DNA of 64,000 nucleotides, taken from positions 744,001-808,000 of the forward strand of contig CP048838.1 of assembly GCA_012317185.1 (NCBI GenBank), read 5' to 3'. Numbering within the stretch: position 1 is the stretch's first letter; the number at the start of each line of letters is the position of its first letter. This stretch comes from [Clostridium] innocuum. Its GTDB lineage: Bacteria > Bacillota_I > Bacilli_A > Erysipelotrichales > Erysipelotrichaceae. The position numbers were made by a program, and so were the translations under genes. Below, piece by piece: positions 22,469-31,449 of the stretch. The notes beneath the pieces were generated by a model. That model worked only from the letters and a program-made list of their open reading frames with translations, ran no database searches and was not told where the DNA came from.

Positions 22469-23302
22469 ATGCCAATTAAGAAGTATAAGCCGACCACTCC
22501 AGGTCGTCGTGGTATGACTAGTCTGTCCTATGAAGAAATTACGACAGACAAGCCTGAAAAAAGTCTGCTGGAGCCGTTAAAGAGCAAAGGTGGACGTAAC
22601 AATAACGGACGTATCACAACCCGTCATCAGGGTGGTGGACACAAGAGAGCTTACCGTGTTATCGATTTTAAGAGAAACAAAGACGGTGTTCCTGCTCGTG
22701 TGGCTACGATTGAATACGATCCAAACCGTTCCGCTAACATCGCTCTGTTGAACTATGCAGACGGTGAAAAGCGTTACATCATCGCTCCAAAGGGATTAAC
22801 TGTTGGTATGACAGTAGTTTCCGGTGAAGGTGCCGACATCAAGGTCGGTAACGCAATGGAGCTGAAAGATATCCCTGAAGGTACTTTCATTCACAATATT
22901 GAATTAAAGCCAGGTAAGGGTGGCCAGATGGCTCGTTCCGCTGGAACATCTGCTCAGATCCTTGGTATTGAAGAAAAATACACAACGGTTCGTTTGGCTT
23001 CTGGTGAAGTTCGTAGAATTCTGTCTAATTGCCGTGCTACAATCGGTCAGGTTGGTAACGAAGACCACAGTCTGGTAAACTACGGTAAAGCCGGACGTAT
23101 GAGATGGAAGGGTGTTCGCCCGACTGTTCGTGGTTCCGTTATGAACCCTAATGATCACCCTCATGGTGGTGGTGAAGGACGTACTCCAGTAGGACGTAAA
23201 TCTCCAATGACACCTTGGGGTAAGAAAGCTATGGGTGTGAAAACACGTAAAGCGAAAAAAGCGTCAACGAAACTGATCGTTCGTCGTCGTAATGGCAAAT
23301 AG
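22469..23302 (+). CDS. rplB: 50S ribosomal protein L2
   Basis: 277 residues from ATG 22469 (MPIKKYKPTTPGRRGM). The alternative start at 22445 lies upstream of the AAGGAGG site and is rejected. The conserved segment NPNDHPHGGGEGR near residue 225 includes the His needed for peptidyl transferase function. Confidence 0.98.
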   Translation: MPIKKYKPTTPGRRGMTSLSYEEITTDKPEKSLLEPLKSKGGRNNNGRITTRHQGGGHKRAYRVIDFKRNKDGVPARVATIEYDPNRSANIALLNYADGEKRYIIAPKGLTVGMTVVSGEGADIKVGNAMELKDIPEGTFIHNIELKPGKGGQMARSAGTSAQILGIEEKYTTVRLASGEVRRILSNCRATIGQVGNEDHSLVNYGKAGRMRWKGVRPTVRGSVMNPNDHPHGGGEGRTPVGRKSPMTPWGKKAMGVKTRKAKKASTKLIVRRRNGK

Positions 23303-23321
23303 GCAAAGGAGGAAATGAAAA

Positions 23322-23600
23322 ATGAGTCGTAGTCTTAAAAAAGGCCCGTTCTGTGATGACCACTTAATGAAAAAAGTGGATGAGCTGAACAAAGCCGGTA
23401 AAAAACAAGTTATCAAAACCTGGTCACGTCGTTCAACTATATTCCCTCAGTTTGTGGAACATACATTTGCCGTTTACAACGGTAAGGAGCACCTGCCTGT
23501 TTACGTTACAGAAGATATGGTAGGACACAAGCTTGGTGAATTCGTGCCAACCCGTAAATACGGTGGTCACGGCGATAATGACAAGAAAGCTAAACGATAA
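23322..23600 (+). CDS. rpsS: 30S ribosomal protein S19
   Basis: 92 residues starting MSRSLKKGPFCDDHL, typical S19. It sits in the 30S head near the A site and forms a bridge to 50S. An AAAGGAGG site precedes it. Confidence 0.98.
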   Translation: MSRSLKKGPFCDDHLMKKVDELNKAGKKQVIKTWSRRSTIFPQFVEHTFAVYNGKEHLPVYVTEDMVGHKLGEFVPTRKYGGHGDNDKKAKR

Positions 23601-23615
23601 GGAGGAAACGTTATA

Positions 23616-23951
23616 ATGGAAGTTAAGTCAACAGCGAAAACATTACGTATCCCACCTAGAAAAGCTCGTATTGTTATCGATTTAATCCGTGGGAAAGATG
23701 CTGCTGAAGCAGCTGCAATCTTAAAGTTCACACCGAACGTTGCAGCAGAAGCAGTTGGTAAGGTATTGAAATCTGCAGTAGCAAATGCAGTGAATAACCA
23801 TGATATGGATGAAGAAAAGCTGTACGTAAAGGCATGCTATGCAAACGAGGGTGTAACTCTGAAACGTTTCATGCCACGTGCAAAAGGATCTGCTAGTGCG
23901 ATCCACAAACGCACCAGCCACATTACTGTTGTGGTTGACGAGCGTGATTAA
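23616..23951 (+). CDS. rplV: 50S ribosomal protein L22
   Basis: 111 residues. The tunnel-lining beta hairpin is in RFMPRAKGSASAIHKRTSH near the C-terminus. Normal length, AAGGAGG site, operon position as usual. Confidence 0.98.
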   Translation: MEVKSTAKTLRIPPRKARIVIDLIRGKDAAEAAAILKFTPNVAAEAVGKVLKSAVANAVNNHDMDEEKLYVKACYANEGVTLKRFMPRAKGSASAIHKRTSHITVVVDERD

Positions 23952-23962
23952 GGAGGTAGCTC

Positions 23963-24754
23963 ATGGGACAGAAAGTTAGTCCGATCGGATTACGTGTCGG
24001 TGTCATCCGTGACTGGGAGTCCAGATGGTACGCTGACAAGGATTATGCCGATTTATTATTGGAAGATGTAAAGATTCGTGAATTCCTGTTCGCTGAGTGC
24101 AAGAATGCATCAGTGTCCAGAGTTGAGATCGAACGTTCTAAAAACCGTGTGGAAATCATGATCCGTACCGCTCGTCCAGGTGTGATCATCGGGACAAACG
24201 GTGAAAATGTTGAAATGCTGAAGAAAAAAGTTGAGAAGCTGACTGGTGGAAAGAACATCTACCTGAAGGTTCTGGAAATTGCAAACCCGGATCTGGATGC
24301 AAAGCTGGTTGCCCGCAGCATTGCGGATCAGCTGGAGCAGCGTGCTTCCTTCCGTACTGCACAGAAGAAAGCTATCCAGAGAACAATGCGTGCCGGAGCA
24401 AAGGGTATCAAGACAGCTGTATCCGGTCGTTTGGGCGGAGCTGATATGGCTCGTACCGAAGGCTACAGCGAAGGTGTTGTACCTCTGCACACACTGCGTG
24501 CAGATATCGATTATGCTTGGGAAGAAGCATCTACGACTTACGGTCGTTTAGGTGTAAAGGTTTGGATTTGCCGTGGTGAAGTTCTGCCAGGACAGATGGT
24601 TCAGGAACCGGAAGCTCCGAAGAACAACATGAACGACAGACGCCGCAATCGCCGTGGTAATCGTGGTGGAAACAGAAACAACAGCCAGAGAAACAATAAC
24701 AACAGAAACTCTGCTGGTGGAAATGCTCCTAGAAAAGCGGAAGGAGGAAAATAA
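23963..24754 (+). CDS. rpsC: 30S ribosomal protein S3 with a long Asn/Arg-rich tail
   Basis: 263 residues. The KH domain with GTNGENV near residue 77 and the C-terminal S3 domain are complete to about residue 218. A tail of roughly 45 residues follows, made mostly of Asn, Arg, Gly and Gln. S3 forms the mRNA entry tunnel with S4 and S5. The tail is longer than in Bacillus S3 (about 218 residues) and is probably disordered and RNA-binding. Confidence 0.97.
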   Translation: MGQKVSPIGLRVGVIRDWESRWYADKDYADLLLEDVKIREFLFAECKNASVSRVEIERSKNRVEIMIRTARPGVIIGTNGENVEMLKKKVEKLTGGKNIYLKVLEIANPDLDAKLVARSIADQLEQRASFRTAQKKAIQRTMRAGAKGIKTAVSGRLGGADMARTEGYSEGVVPLHTLRADIDYAWEEASTTYGRLGVKVWICRGEVLPGQMVQEPEAPKNNMNDRRRNRRGNRGGNRNNSQRNNNNRNSAGGNAPRKAEGGK

Positions 24755-24757
24755 TTT

Positions 24758-25174
24758 ATGTTAATGCCTAAGAGAACTAAATATAGAAGACCTCACCGTT
24801 TAAGCTACGAGGGACGTGCAAAAGCCGGTCGTGAAGTATCTTTTGGTGAATATGGTCTAATGGCTGACACTGGTGCTTACGTCAGCAACCGTCAGATCGA
24901 GGCCGCTCGTATTGCCATGACTCGTTACATGAAGCGTGGTGGTAAGGTTTGGATCCGTATCTTCCCTCACATGGCAAGAACGAAAAAACCTCTTGAAGTA
25001 CGTATGGGTTCTGGTAAGGGTGCTCCTGAAGGATGGGTAGCAGTTGTAAAACCGGGCCGTGTTATGTTTGAAATCGCCGGTGTACCTGAAGAAGTGGCAC
25101 GTGAGGCATTCCGTCTTGCTGCTCACAAGCTGCCGGTGAAGACAAAATTTGTTGTTAGAAAAGGAGAGAAGTAA
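24758..25174 (+). CDS. rplP: 50S ribosomal protein L16
   Basis: 138 residues starting MLMPKRTKYRRPHRL, the usual L16 start, 3 nt after the rpsC stop, with the AAGGAGG site inside the end of rpsC. It helps place tRNA in the A site. Confidence 0.98.
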   Translation: MLMPKRTKYRRPHRLSYEGRAKAGREVSFGEYGLMADTGAYVSNRQIEAARIAMTRYMKRGGKVWIRIFPHMARTKKPLEVRMGSGKGAPEGWVAVVKPGRVMFEIAGVPEEVAREAFRLAAHKLPVKTKFVVRKGEK

Positions 25175-25176
25175 TT

Positions 25177-25377
25177 ATGACAGCGAAAGAGATCAGAGAA
25201 AAAAGCAATACTGAATTATTACAAGAGATCGAAACGCTTAAAGATGAACTTTTTAATCTTCGTTTCCAACAAGCTACAGGTCAGTTGACAAACACTGCAC
25301 GTATGAAGACAGTGAAAAAGACAATTGCCCGTATCAAAACTGTGATGACTGAGCGCGAGCTTGGTAGTCAGGATTAA
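25177..25377 (+). CDS. rpmC: 50S ribosomal protein L29
   Basis: 66 residues, helical, with the usual N-terminus (T)AKEIREKSNTELLQEIETLK. It lies next to L23 at the tunnel exit. It follows rplP by 2 nt. Confidence 0.97.
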   Translation: MTAKEIREKSNTELLQEIETLKDELFNLRFQQATGQLTNTARMKTVKKTIARIKTVMTERELGSQD

Positions 25378-25393
25378 GGAGGATCACTAAGTT

Positions 25394-25654
25394 ATGGAAA
25401 GATCTAACCGTAAAGTATATCGCGGGACTGTAGTTTCCGACAAGATGGATAAGACAATTACTGTTATTGTTGAAACAAAGAAAACACACCCGTTATACGG
25501 AAAACGTGTAAAATATTCTAAGAAATTTAAAGCGCATGACGAAAACAATGAAGCTAGAATGGGAGATAAGGTAGAAATCATGGAAACACGTCCATTGTCT
25601 GCTACCAAGAGATTCCGTCTGGTGAAAATCGTCGAAAAAGCTGTACAGCTGTAA
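25394..25654 (+). CDS. rpsQ: 30S ribosomal protein S17
   Basis: 86 residues with the S17 OB-fold motif GTVVSDKMDKTITV near residue 10. A primary 16S-binding protein. AAGGAGG precedes it. Confidence 0.98.
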   Translation: MERSNRKVYRGTVVSDKMDKTITVIVETKKTHPLYGKRVKYSKKFKAHDENNEARMGDKVEIMETRPLSATKRFRLVKIVEKAVQL

Positions 25655-25671
25655 TCAGGAGGTAGACATTC

Positions 25672-26040
25672 ATGATCCAGAATGAAAGTAGATTACGCGT
25701 CGCTGACAACACGGGAGCCAAAGAAGTTCTGGTTATCCGCTGCTTAGGCGGAAGCGTTCGTAAGTTTTCAAACATCGGGGATATCGTTGTCTGTGCTGTA
25801 AAGCAGGCTGCTCCTGGTGGAACTGTAAAAAAAGGTGATGTTGTCAAGGGTGTAATCGTACGTACAAAACGTGGCGTTCGCCGTGACAACGGAACATACA
25901 TCAAATTTGATGACAATGCGGTTGTCCTGATCAAGGACGACAATACACCGCGTGGAACTCGTATTTTCGGACCTGTTGCACGTGAGCTGCGTGACAAGGA
26001 CTTCATGAAAATTGTGTCTTTGGCACCAGAAGTACTGTAA
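25672..26040 (+). CDS. rplN: 50S ribosomal protein L14
   Basis: 122 residues beginning MIQNESRLRVADNTGAKE, the universal L14 start. It forms an intersubunit bridge and is the site where RsfS docks. Confidence 0.98.
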   Translation: MIQNESRLRVADNTGAKEVLVIRCLGGSVRKFSNIGDIVVCAVKQAAPGGTVKKGDVVKGVIVRTKRGVRRDNGTYIKFDDNAVVLIKDDNTPRGTRIFGPVARELRDKDFMKIVSLAPEVL

Positions 26041-26052
26041 GGAGGTGTCTTT

Positions 26053-26376
26053 GTGAAAATCAAAAAAGGTGATAAGGTTCAGGTTATTACAGGTGCTTAC
26101 AAGGGCACTATCGGTGAAGTAACCAAAGTTTTCCCTAAGGAAGACAAAGTAATCGTGGAAGGTGTCAACCTGGTGAAGAAGCATCTGAAGCCTACACAGG
26201 CGAATCCGGATGGCGGAATCATCGAGAAGGAAGCTCCGATCCATGTATCCAACGTAATGGCTTACGATTCCAAAGCGAAGAAGGCAAGCCGTGTCGGTTA
26301 TGAAACAAAAACTGACAAAAAAGGTAACACAGAAAAGGTACGCGTCTACAAAAAAACCGGCGCTGAAGTTAAGTAG
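26053..26376 (+). CDS. rplX: 50S ribosomal protein L24
   Basis: 107 residues from a GTG start at 26053, 6 nt after GGAGGTG. The KOW motif is GDKVQVITGAYKGTIGEV, residues 6-23. L24 is an assembly initiator of 50S. Confidence 0.98.
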   Translation: MKIKKGDKVQVITGAYKGTIGEVTKVFPKEDKVIVEGVNLVKKHLKPTQANPDGGIIEKEAPIHVSNVMAYDSKAKKASRVGYETKTDKKGNTEKVRVYKKTGAEVK

Positions 26377-26388
26377 GGAGGCTAAAGG

Positions 26389-26928
26389 ATGAATCGCCTA
26401 GAACAGAAATATAAAGAGGTCGTAACACCAAGCCTGATGAAGAAATTCAACTACAAATCAGTCATGGAAGTACCTCACGTAGATAAAATCGTTATCAATA
26501 TGGGTATCGGTGAAGCTATTTCAAACCCAAAAGTGCTGGATGAAGCAGTTGCTGAGCTGGCACAGATCACCGGACAGGCTCCGGTAATCACAAAAGCTAA
26601 GAAGTCCATCGCAAACTTCAAACTTCGTGAAGGAATGCCGATCGGATGTAAGGTTACTCTGAGAAAAGAAAAAATGTATGATTTCATGGATAAGCTGATG
26701 AACATCTCACTGCCTCGTGTACGTGACTTCCGCGGTGTCAGTGCCACTTCCTTTGACGGTCGTGGAAACTACACTCTGGGTGTAAAGGAACAGCTGATCT
26801 TCCCGGAAATCGATTACGATAAGATCAACAAGGTTCGCGGTATGGATATCGTTATTGTTACGACAGCCAACACGAACGAAGAAGCAAAGGCACTGCTGGA
26901 AGAAATGGGCATGCCTTTCAAGAAATAG
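26389..26928 (+). CDS. rplE: 50S ribosomal protein L5
   Basis: 179 residues, complete, with typical INMGIGEA near residue 34 and the conserved FRGVSATSFDGRGNY region. It binds 5S rRNA in the central protuberance. Confidence 0.98.
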   Translation: MNRLEQKYKEVVTPSLMKKFNYKSVMEVPHVDKIVINMGIGEAISNPKVLDEAVAELAQITGQAPVITKAKKSIANFKLREGMPIGCKVTLRKEKMYDFMDKLMNISLPRVRDFRGVSATSFDGRGNYTLGVKEQLIFPEIDYDKINKVRGMDIVIVTTANTNEEAKALLEEMGMPFKK

Positions 26929-26944
26929 GAGGACTTAGACGTAT

Positions 26945-27130
26945 ATGGCAAAAAAAGCAATGGTTAACAAATCAAAACGTCCTCAGAAGTACAAAGTGCG
27001 CGAGTACACCAGATGTGAGCGTTGTGGACGTCCTCACTCAGTTTTACGTAAATACAAACTCTGCCGTATTTGCTTCCGTGAGCTGGCTTACAAAGGTCAG
27101 ATCCCGGGTGTGAAAAAGGCAAGTTGGTAG
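26945..27130 (+). CDS. rpsZ: 30S ribosomal protein S14, zinc type
   Basis: 61 residues of the short zinc-ribbon form, with Cys24, Cys27, Cys40 and Cys43 as two CxxC pairs. A zinc-free paralogue elsewhere in the genome would be expected only if the species adapts to zinc starvation; none is in this window. Confidence 0.98.
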   Translation: MAKKAMVNKSKRPQKYKVREYTRCERCGRPHSVLRKYKLCRICFRELAYKGQIPGVKKASW

Positions 27131-27151
27131 TCAGATAGGAGGAATACAGTC

Positions 27152-27547
27152 ATGATTATGACAGATCCGATTGCAGATATGCTTACCAGAGTTCGTAACG
27201 CGCTTCAGGCTCGTCACGAAACAGTGGAAATTCCTGCAAACAAAGAAAAAGTTGAAATCGCTAAGATTTTAAAGAATGAAGGATTCATCACAGACTATAC
27301 AGTCGATGGTGATGTTAAGAAAACCATCACAGTTACTCTGAAATATGGTCCTAACAACGAAAAAGTAATCAACGGGCTGAAGAGAATCTCAAAACCAGGC
27401 TTACGTGTTTATGCAAAGGTGGACTCCATTCCTCGCGTAATGAACGGACTGGGAATTGCAATCATCTCTACATCCCACGGTGTGATAACAGATAAAGAAG
27501 CAAAAGCTAAACATGTTGGCGGTGAAGTCATCGCTTACGTTTGGTAA
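27152..27547 (+). CDS. rpsH: 30S ribosomal protein S8
   Basis: 131 residues starting MIMTDPIADMLTRVRNA. A second in-frame ATG at 27158 is possible as the start. A primary 16S-binding protein; the C-terminal IISTSHGVITDKEAK segment is conserved. Confidence 0.98.
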   Translation: MIMTDPIADMLTRVRNALQARHETVEIPANKEKVEIAKILKNEGFITDYTVDGDVKKTITVTLKYGPNNEKVINGLKRISKPGLRVYAKVDSIPRVMNGLGIAIISTSHGVITDKEAKAKHVGGEVIAYVW

Positions 27548-27568
27548 GAGCTTAACGGAGGTAAGAAA

Positions 27569-28114
27569 ATGTCACGTATCGGTAATAAAGCGATTACCAT
27601 TCCTGCCGGCGTTGAAGTAACCATCGCTGCCGGGAATGAGGTGACTGTTAAAGGTTCCAAGGGAACTTTAACTCGTCAGTTTAACCCTGCTTTGGGAATC
27701 AAGGTAGAAGAAAATGTATTGACAGTAACTCGTCCTAACGACGAAAAGCATGTGAAACAGCTGCATGGTACAACCCGTGCATTGCTGGCAAACATGGTGG
27801 AAGGTGTGTCCGAAGGCTTTACAAAGGAACTGGAACTGGTAGGTATCGGTTTCCGTGCTGCTGTAAGCGGAAGCAAGCTGACCTTAAACGTTGGGTACTC
27901 CCACCCGGTTGAGTTCGCTGTAGAAGACGGTCTGAAGGTAGAATGCTCTTCTGCTACGGATATCAAAGTATCAGGAATTGACAAACAACGCGTTGGTGAA
28001 TTCGCTGCAAACATTCGTGCTGTGAGAAAACCAGAACCTTACAAAGGAAAAGGTATTCGCTATAAAGGTGAATATGTTCGTCGTAAGGAAGGTAAAACAG
28101 CAGGTAAGAAATAG
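27569..28114 (+). CDS. rplF: 50S ribosomal protein L6
   Basis: 181 residues starting MSRIGNKAITIPAGVEV, with the C-terminal KPEPYKGKGIRYKGE motif near residue 153. It lies near the factor-binding site. Confidence 0.98.
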   Translation: MSRIGNKAITIPAGVEVTIAAGNEVTVKGSKGTLTRQFNPALGIKVEENVLTVTRPNDEKHVKQLHGTTRALLANMVEGVSEGFTKELELVGIGFRAAVSGSKLTLNVGYSHPVEFAVEDGLKVECSSATDIKVSGIDKQRVGEFAANIRAVRKPEPYKGKGIRYKGEYVRRKEGKTAGKK

Positions 28115-28135
28115 TGGGAAAGGAGAAATTGAACA

Positions 28136-28492
28136 ATGCTTAAGAAAGTTTCTAGAAATGACGAGCGTATGCGCCGTCACGTGCGTGTTCGTACCAAAAT
28201 CAGCGGTACTCCTGAATGTCCCCGCCTGAACGTTTTCCGTTCAAACAGCAACATTCACGCGCAGATCATTGATGATGTTAACGGTGTAACCCTGGCATCT
28301 GCAAGTAGTGTAGAATTAAAGTTAGAAAACGGTGGAAATGTTGAAGCCGCTAAAACTGTAGGAACAGAAATTGCAAAGCGTGCAATTGAAAAGAACATCA
28401 CTGGTGTCGTATTCGACCGTGGTGGATATGTTTACACAGGGCGTGTAAAGGCATTGGCCGAAGCAGCAAGAGTTGCTGGCTTGAAATTTTAG
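28136..28492 (+). CDS. rplR: 50S ribosomal protein L18
   Basis: 118 residues, with an Arg-rich N-terminus and RGGYVYTGRVKALAEAAR near the C-terminus. It binds 5S rRNA together with L5. Normal length. Confidence 0.98.
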   Translation: MLKKVSRNDERMRRHVRVRTKISGTPECPRLNVFRSNSNIHAQIIDDVNGVTLASASSVELKLENGGNVEAAKTVGTEIAKRAIEKNITGVVFDRGGYVYTGRVKALAEAARVAGLKF

Positions 28493-28504
28493 GAGGTTAT
28501 GCGA

Positions 28505-29017
28505 ATGGAACGTAGACCAAGAAGAAATCGCGATGCTGAAAAAGAATTTGAAGAACGCGTAGTTACCATTAACCGTGTAACAAAGGTAGTCAAGGGTGGA
28601 CGTCGTTTCCGCTTTGCAGCTCTGGTTGTTATCGGTGACAAGAAGGGCCGCGTCGGCTTTGGTACAGGTAAAGCCAACGAAGTACCTGATGCAATTAAGA
28701 AAGCAATCGAAGATGCTAAGAAGAATGTCTTCACAGTACCTGTTGTAGGAACTACAATTCCTCATGCAATCACTGGAAGATACGGAGCTGGAGAAGTATT
28801 CCTGCGTCCTGCTTCTGAAGGTACCGGAGTTATCGCCGGTGGTCCTGTTCGTGCAGTCCTGGAGCTGGCTGGTATCAACGATATCCTTTCCAAGTGTCTG
28901 GGAAGCCGTACACCAATCAACATGGTTCGTGCTACGATCTCTGCCCTGAAAGATCTGAAAACGATCGAGGAAGTTGCTCGTCTCCGTGGTAAAAAACCAG
29001 AAGAAATTCGCGGTTAA
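28505..29017 (+). CDS. rpsE: 30S ribosomal protein S5
   Basis: 170 residues from ATG 28505. The alternative ATG at 28499 lies only 2 nt after the AGGAGG site (28491-28496), whereas 28505 is 8 nt away. S5 contributes to decoding accuracy and mRNA unwinding. Immediately downstream, where rpmD (L30) normally sits, there is only a 15-nt gap to rplO. Confidence 0.97.
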   Translation: MERRPRRNRDAEKEFEERVVTINRVTKVVKGGRRFRFAALVVIGDKKGRVGFGTGKANEVPDAIKKAIEDAKKNVFTVPVVGTTIPHAITGRYGAGEVFLRPASEGTGVIAGGPVRAVLELAGINDILSKCLGSRTPINMVRATISALKDLKTIEEVARLRGKKPEEIRG

Positions 29018-29032
29018 TAGGAGGATTAGAAC

Positions 29033-29473
29033 ATGAAATTACATGAAATGAAATATACTGAAGGAGCTAGACAGAAAAGCTACCGTGTTGGTCGCGGTCA
29101 TGGCTCCGGAAATGGTAAAACAGCAGGAAAGGGTCATAAAGGACAGAAAGCAAGATCTGGCGGAGGCGTTCGTTTAGGTTTTGAAGGTGGTCAGACACCA
29201 CTTGCTAGACGTTTACCAAAACGTGGATTTACAAACTTCAATCGCAAGGAATATGCTATCGTAAACGTTGCATCCCTGAACGGGTTTGAAGACGGTACGG
29301 AAGTAACTCCGGAATTGTTGATTGAATGTGGATTAGTAAAGAAAGAACTGGATGGTATTAAAATCCTGGGCGAAGGTGAATTGGAGAAGAAGCTGAGCGT
29401 AAAAGCAAACAAATTCTCTAAATCAGCAATCGCTACCATTGAGCAGGCAGGCGGAAAAGCAGAGGTTATCTAA
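29033..29473 (+). CDS. rplO: 50S ribosomal protein L15
   Basis: 146 residues with the Gly-rich N-terminal extension GRGHGSGNGKTAGKGHKGQK (residues 20-39) that threads into 23S rRNA. It directly follows rpsE, with no rpmD between. Confidence 0.98.
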   Translation: MKLHEMKYTEGARQKSYRVGRGHGSGNGKTAGKGHKGQKARSGGGVRLGFEGGQTPLARRLPKRGFTNFNRKEYAIVNVASLNGFEDGTEVTPELLIECGLVKKELDGIKILGEGELEKKLSVKANKFSKSAIATIEQAGGKAEVI

Positions 29474-29475
29474 TC

Positions 29476-30780
29476 ATGTTTAGGACCTTTGCAGACATGT
29501 TCAAGAATAAAGATATTCGTAATCGAATATTCTTTACTCTTGCCATGTTGTTCGTCTTTCGCTTCGGTTCAGCAATCACTGTACCGGGCGTAGATGTAAC
29601 CGAATTGATAAAAGGTATGCAGGATAGCTCACTATTTGCGATGATTAATATGCTGGGCGGTGGTGGTCTGGAGCAGCTTTCCATTTTTGCGATGGGTGTT
29701 GGTCCATACATTACTGCCTCCATTATTATTCAGCTGTTATCCATGGATGTCATTCCTGCGCTTACCGAACTGGCTAAGGGCGGAGCAACCGGAAAGAAGC
29801 AGATTGACCGTTATACACGCTATCTGGCAGTCGTATTAAGCTTTTTCCAGGCATCCACACTGGTTTACAGTTTCTCCACACAGTATAAAACACTGCTGGT
29901 AAATGGAAGCGGATGGGCTTCTATTTTGTACGTTGCGACCCTGTTAACAGCAGGCAGCATGTTCATTCTGTGGATTGGAGACCGTATCAGCATGAAGGGA
30001 ATTGGAAACGGTGTTTCCATGATCATTGCTGCCGGTATCATCTCCAGACTGCCATATCAGTTTACAACAGCATGGCAGACACTGGTGGATCAAAGCAACA
30101 GCAGTGCAACCTTCAATGGTATTCTGACATTCGGACTTTATATTGTGTCCTATCTGCTGATTATCGTATTCGTCGTCTTCATGCAGACAGCAGAACGTAA
30201 GATTCCGATTCAGTATACATCCAGTACTGTAACGACTCGTAAGAAGGACATGACTTACCTGCCGCTGAAAATCAATTCCGCCAGCGTAATTCCTGTCATC
30301 TTCGCATCCGCCATCATGGTTGCGCCGCTGCAGATCTGCAAAATGGTCTGGCCAGCAGCTGGCTGGGTCAAAACACTGGAAACCTATATGGGAATGCAGA
30401 CTCCGGTCAGCCTTGTGATCTATGTGGTTTTGATACTGTTATTCACCTTCTTCTATACGAAGCTGCAGGTGGATCCGGAAAAAATCGCAGAGAACCTCGG
30501 AAAATCCGGTACGTATATCCCGGGAATCCGTCCGGGTACGGAGACCAAAGAATATGTTAACAAAGTATTGTGCAGAATCACGGTTCTGGGAGCAATCGGG
30601 CTTGCCTTTATCGCTGTTCTGCCGCATGCACTGCCTCTGATTCCAGGCATCAATCTTCCACAGTCAATGGGTATTGGTGGAACCGGAATCATCATCGTTG
30701 TCGGTGTGGCAATGGAAACGGTAAAACAGATCGAGGGACGCCTGACACAGAAATCCTACCGCGGATTCCTGCAGAGATAA
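29476..30780 (+). CDS. secY: Preprotein translocase subunit SecY
   Basis: 434 residues with ten membrane helices. The N-terminal MFRTFADMFKNKDIRNRIFF and plug-region GLEQLSIFAMGVGPYITASI are typical of SecY. It is the channel of the Sec system and exports the many signal-peptide proteins seen in this window. It starts 2 nt after rplO. Confidence 0.98.
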   Translation: MFRTFADMFKNKDIRNRIFFTLAMLFVFRFGSAITVPGVDVTELIKGMQDSSLFAMINMLGGGGLEQLSIFAMGVGPYITASIIIQLLSMDVIPALTELAKGGATGKKQIDRYTRYLAVVLSFFQASTLVYSFSTQYKTLLVNGSGWASILYVATLLTAGSMFILWIGDRISMKGIGNGVSMIIAAGIISRLPYQFTTAWQTLVDQSNSSATFNGILTFGLYIVSYLLIIVFVVFMQTAERKIPIQYTSSTVTTRKKDMTYLPLKINSASVIPVIFASAIMVAPLQICKMVWPAAGWVKTLETYMGMQTPVSLVIYVVLILLFTFFYTKLQVDPEKIAENLGKSGTYIPGIRPGTETKEYVNKVLCRITVLGAIGLAFIAVLPHALPLIPGINLPQSMGIGGTGIIIVVGVAMETVKQIEGRLTQKSYRGFLQR

Positions 30781-30799
30781 AACGATAGAAGGTGAACCT

Positions 30800-31447
30800 A
30801 TGAATATCCTGATTATGGGAGGACCTGGTGCCGGAAAAGGTACAATGTCTGCCAAAATCGTCGAGAAGTTTAACGTTAACCACATTTCCACGGGAGATAT
30901 CTTCCGCAGTGAAATCGGAAAGGGAACAGCTCTTGGCATGGAGGCGAAAAGCTTCATGGATAAAGGACTGCTGGTTCCCGACGAAGTCGTTAACAATATG
31001 GTAAAGAGTTATCTGGAAAAGCTGGAAGACAAGAAAAACGGTTTCCTGCTGGACGGCTATCCGAGAACACTTGACCAGGCCAAAGCATTCGATGCACTGG
31101 CTGAAGGCAGCGAGCTTGCCATTGACAAAGTCATCGCACTTGAAATTGACTTTGAAAAGCTGGCAGATCGTGTAACCGGACGCCGCATTTGCAAGGAATG
31201 TGGAGAAATCTATCACATCAAATCAAAGCCGAGTAAAACCGACAATGTTTGCGATGTATGTGGTGGAGAATTATTCCAGCGCAAGGACGATACTGTGGAA
31301 AGCTTAACAGTGCGTCTGGAAGAGTACAGTTCACAGACGGCTCCGGTGCTTGACTATTATGATAGTAAGGGAATCGTCACAAGAATTGATGCGAGTCAGC
31401 CGATTGACAGCGTATGGAATGATACACTGACAGCTCTGGAGAAATAG
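30800..31447 (+). CDS. adk: Adenylate kinase, zinc-binding LID
   Basis: 215 residues. The P-loop GGPGAGKG is at 7-14. The LID carries two CxxC pairs (CKECG and CDVCG, about residues 130-153) that bind zinc, as in other Gram-positive enzymes. It converts ATP and AMP to two ADP. It lies 19 nt after secY, the usual order. Confidence 0.98.
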   Translation: MNILIMGGPGAGKGTMSAKIVEKFNVNHISTGDIFRSEIGKGTALGMEAKSFMDKGLLVPDEVVNNMVKSYLEKLEDKKNGFLLDGYPRTLDQAKAFDALAEGSELAIDKVIALEIDFEKLADRVTGRRICKECGEIYHIKSKPSKTDNVCDVCGGELFQRKDDTVESLTVRLEEYSSQTAPVLDYYDSKGIVTRIDASQPIDSVWNDTLTALEK

Positions 31448-31449
31448 GA

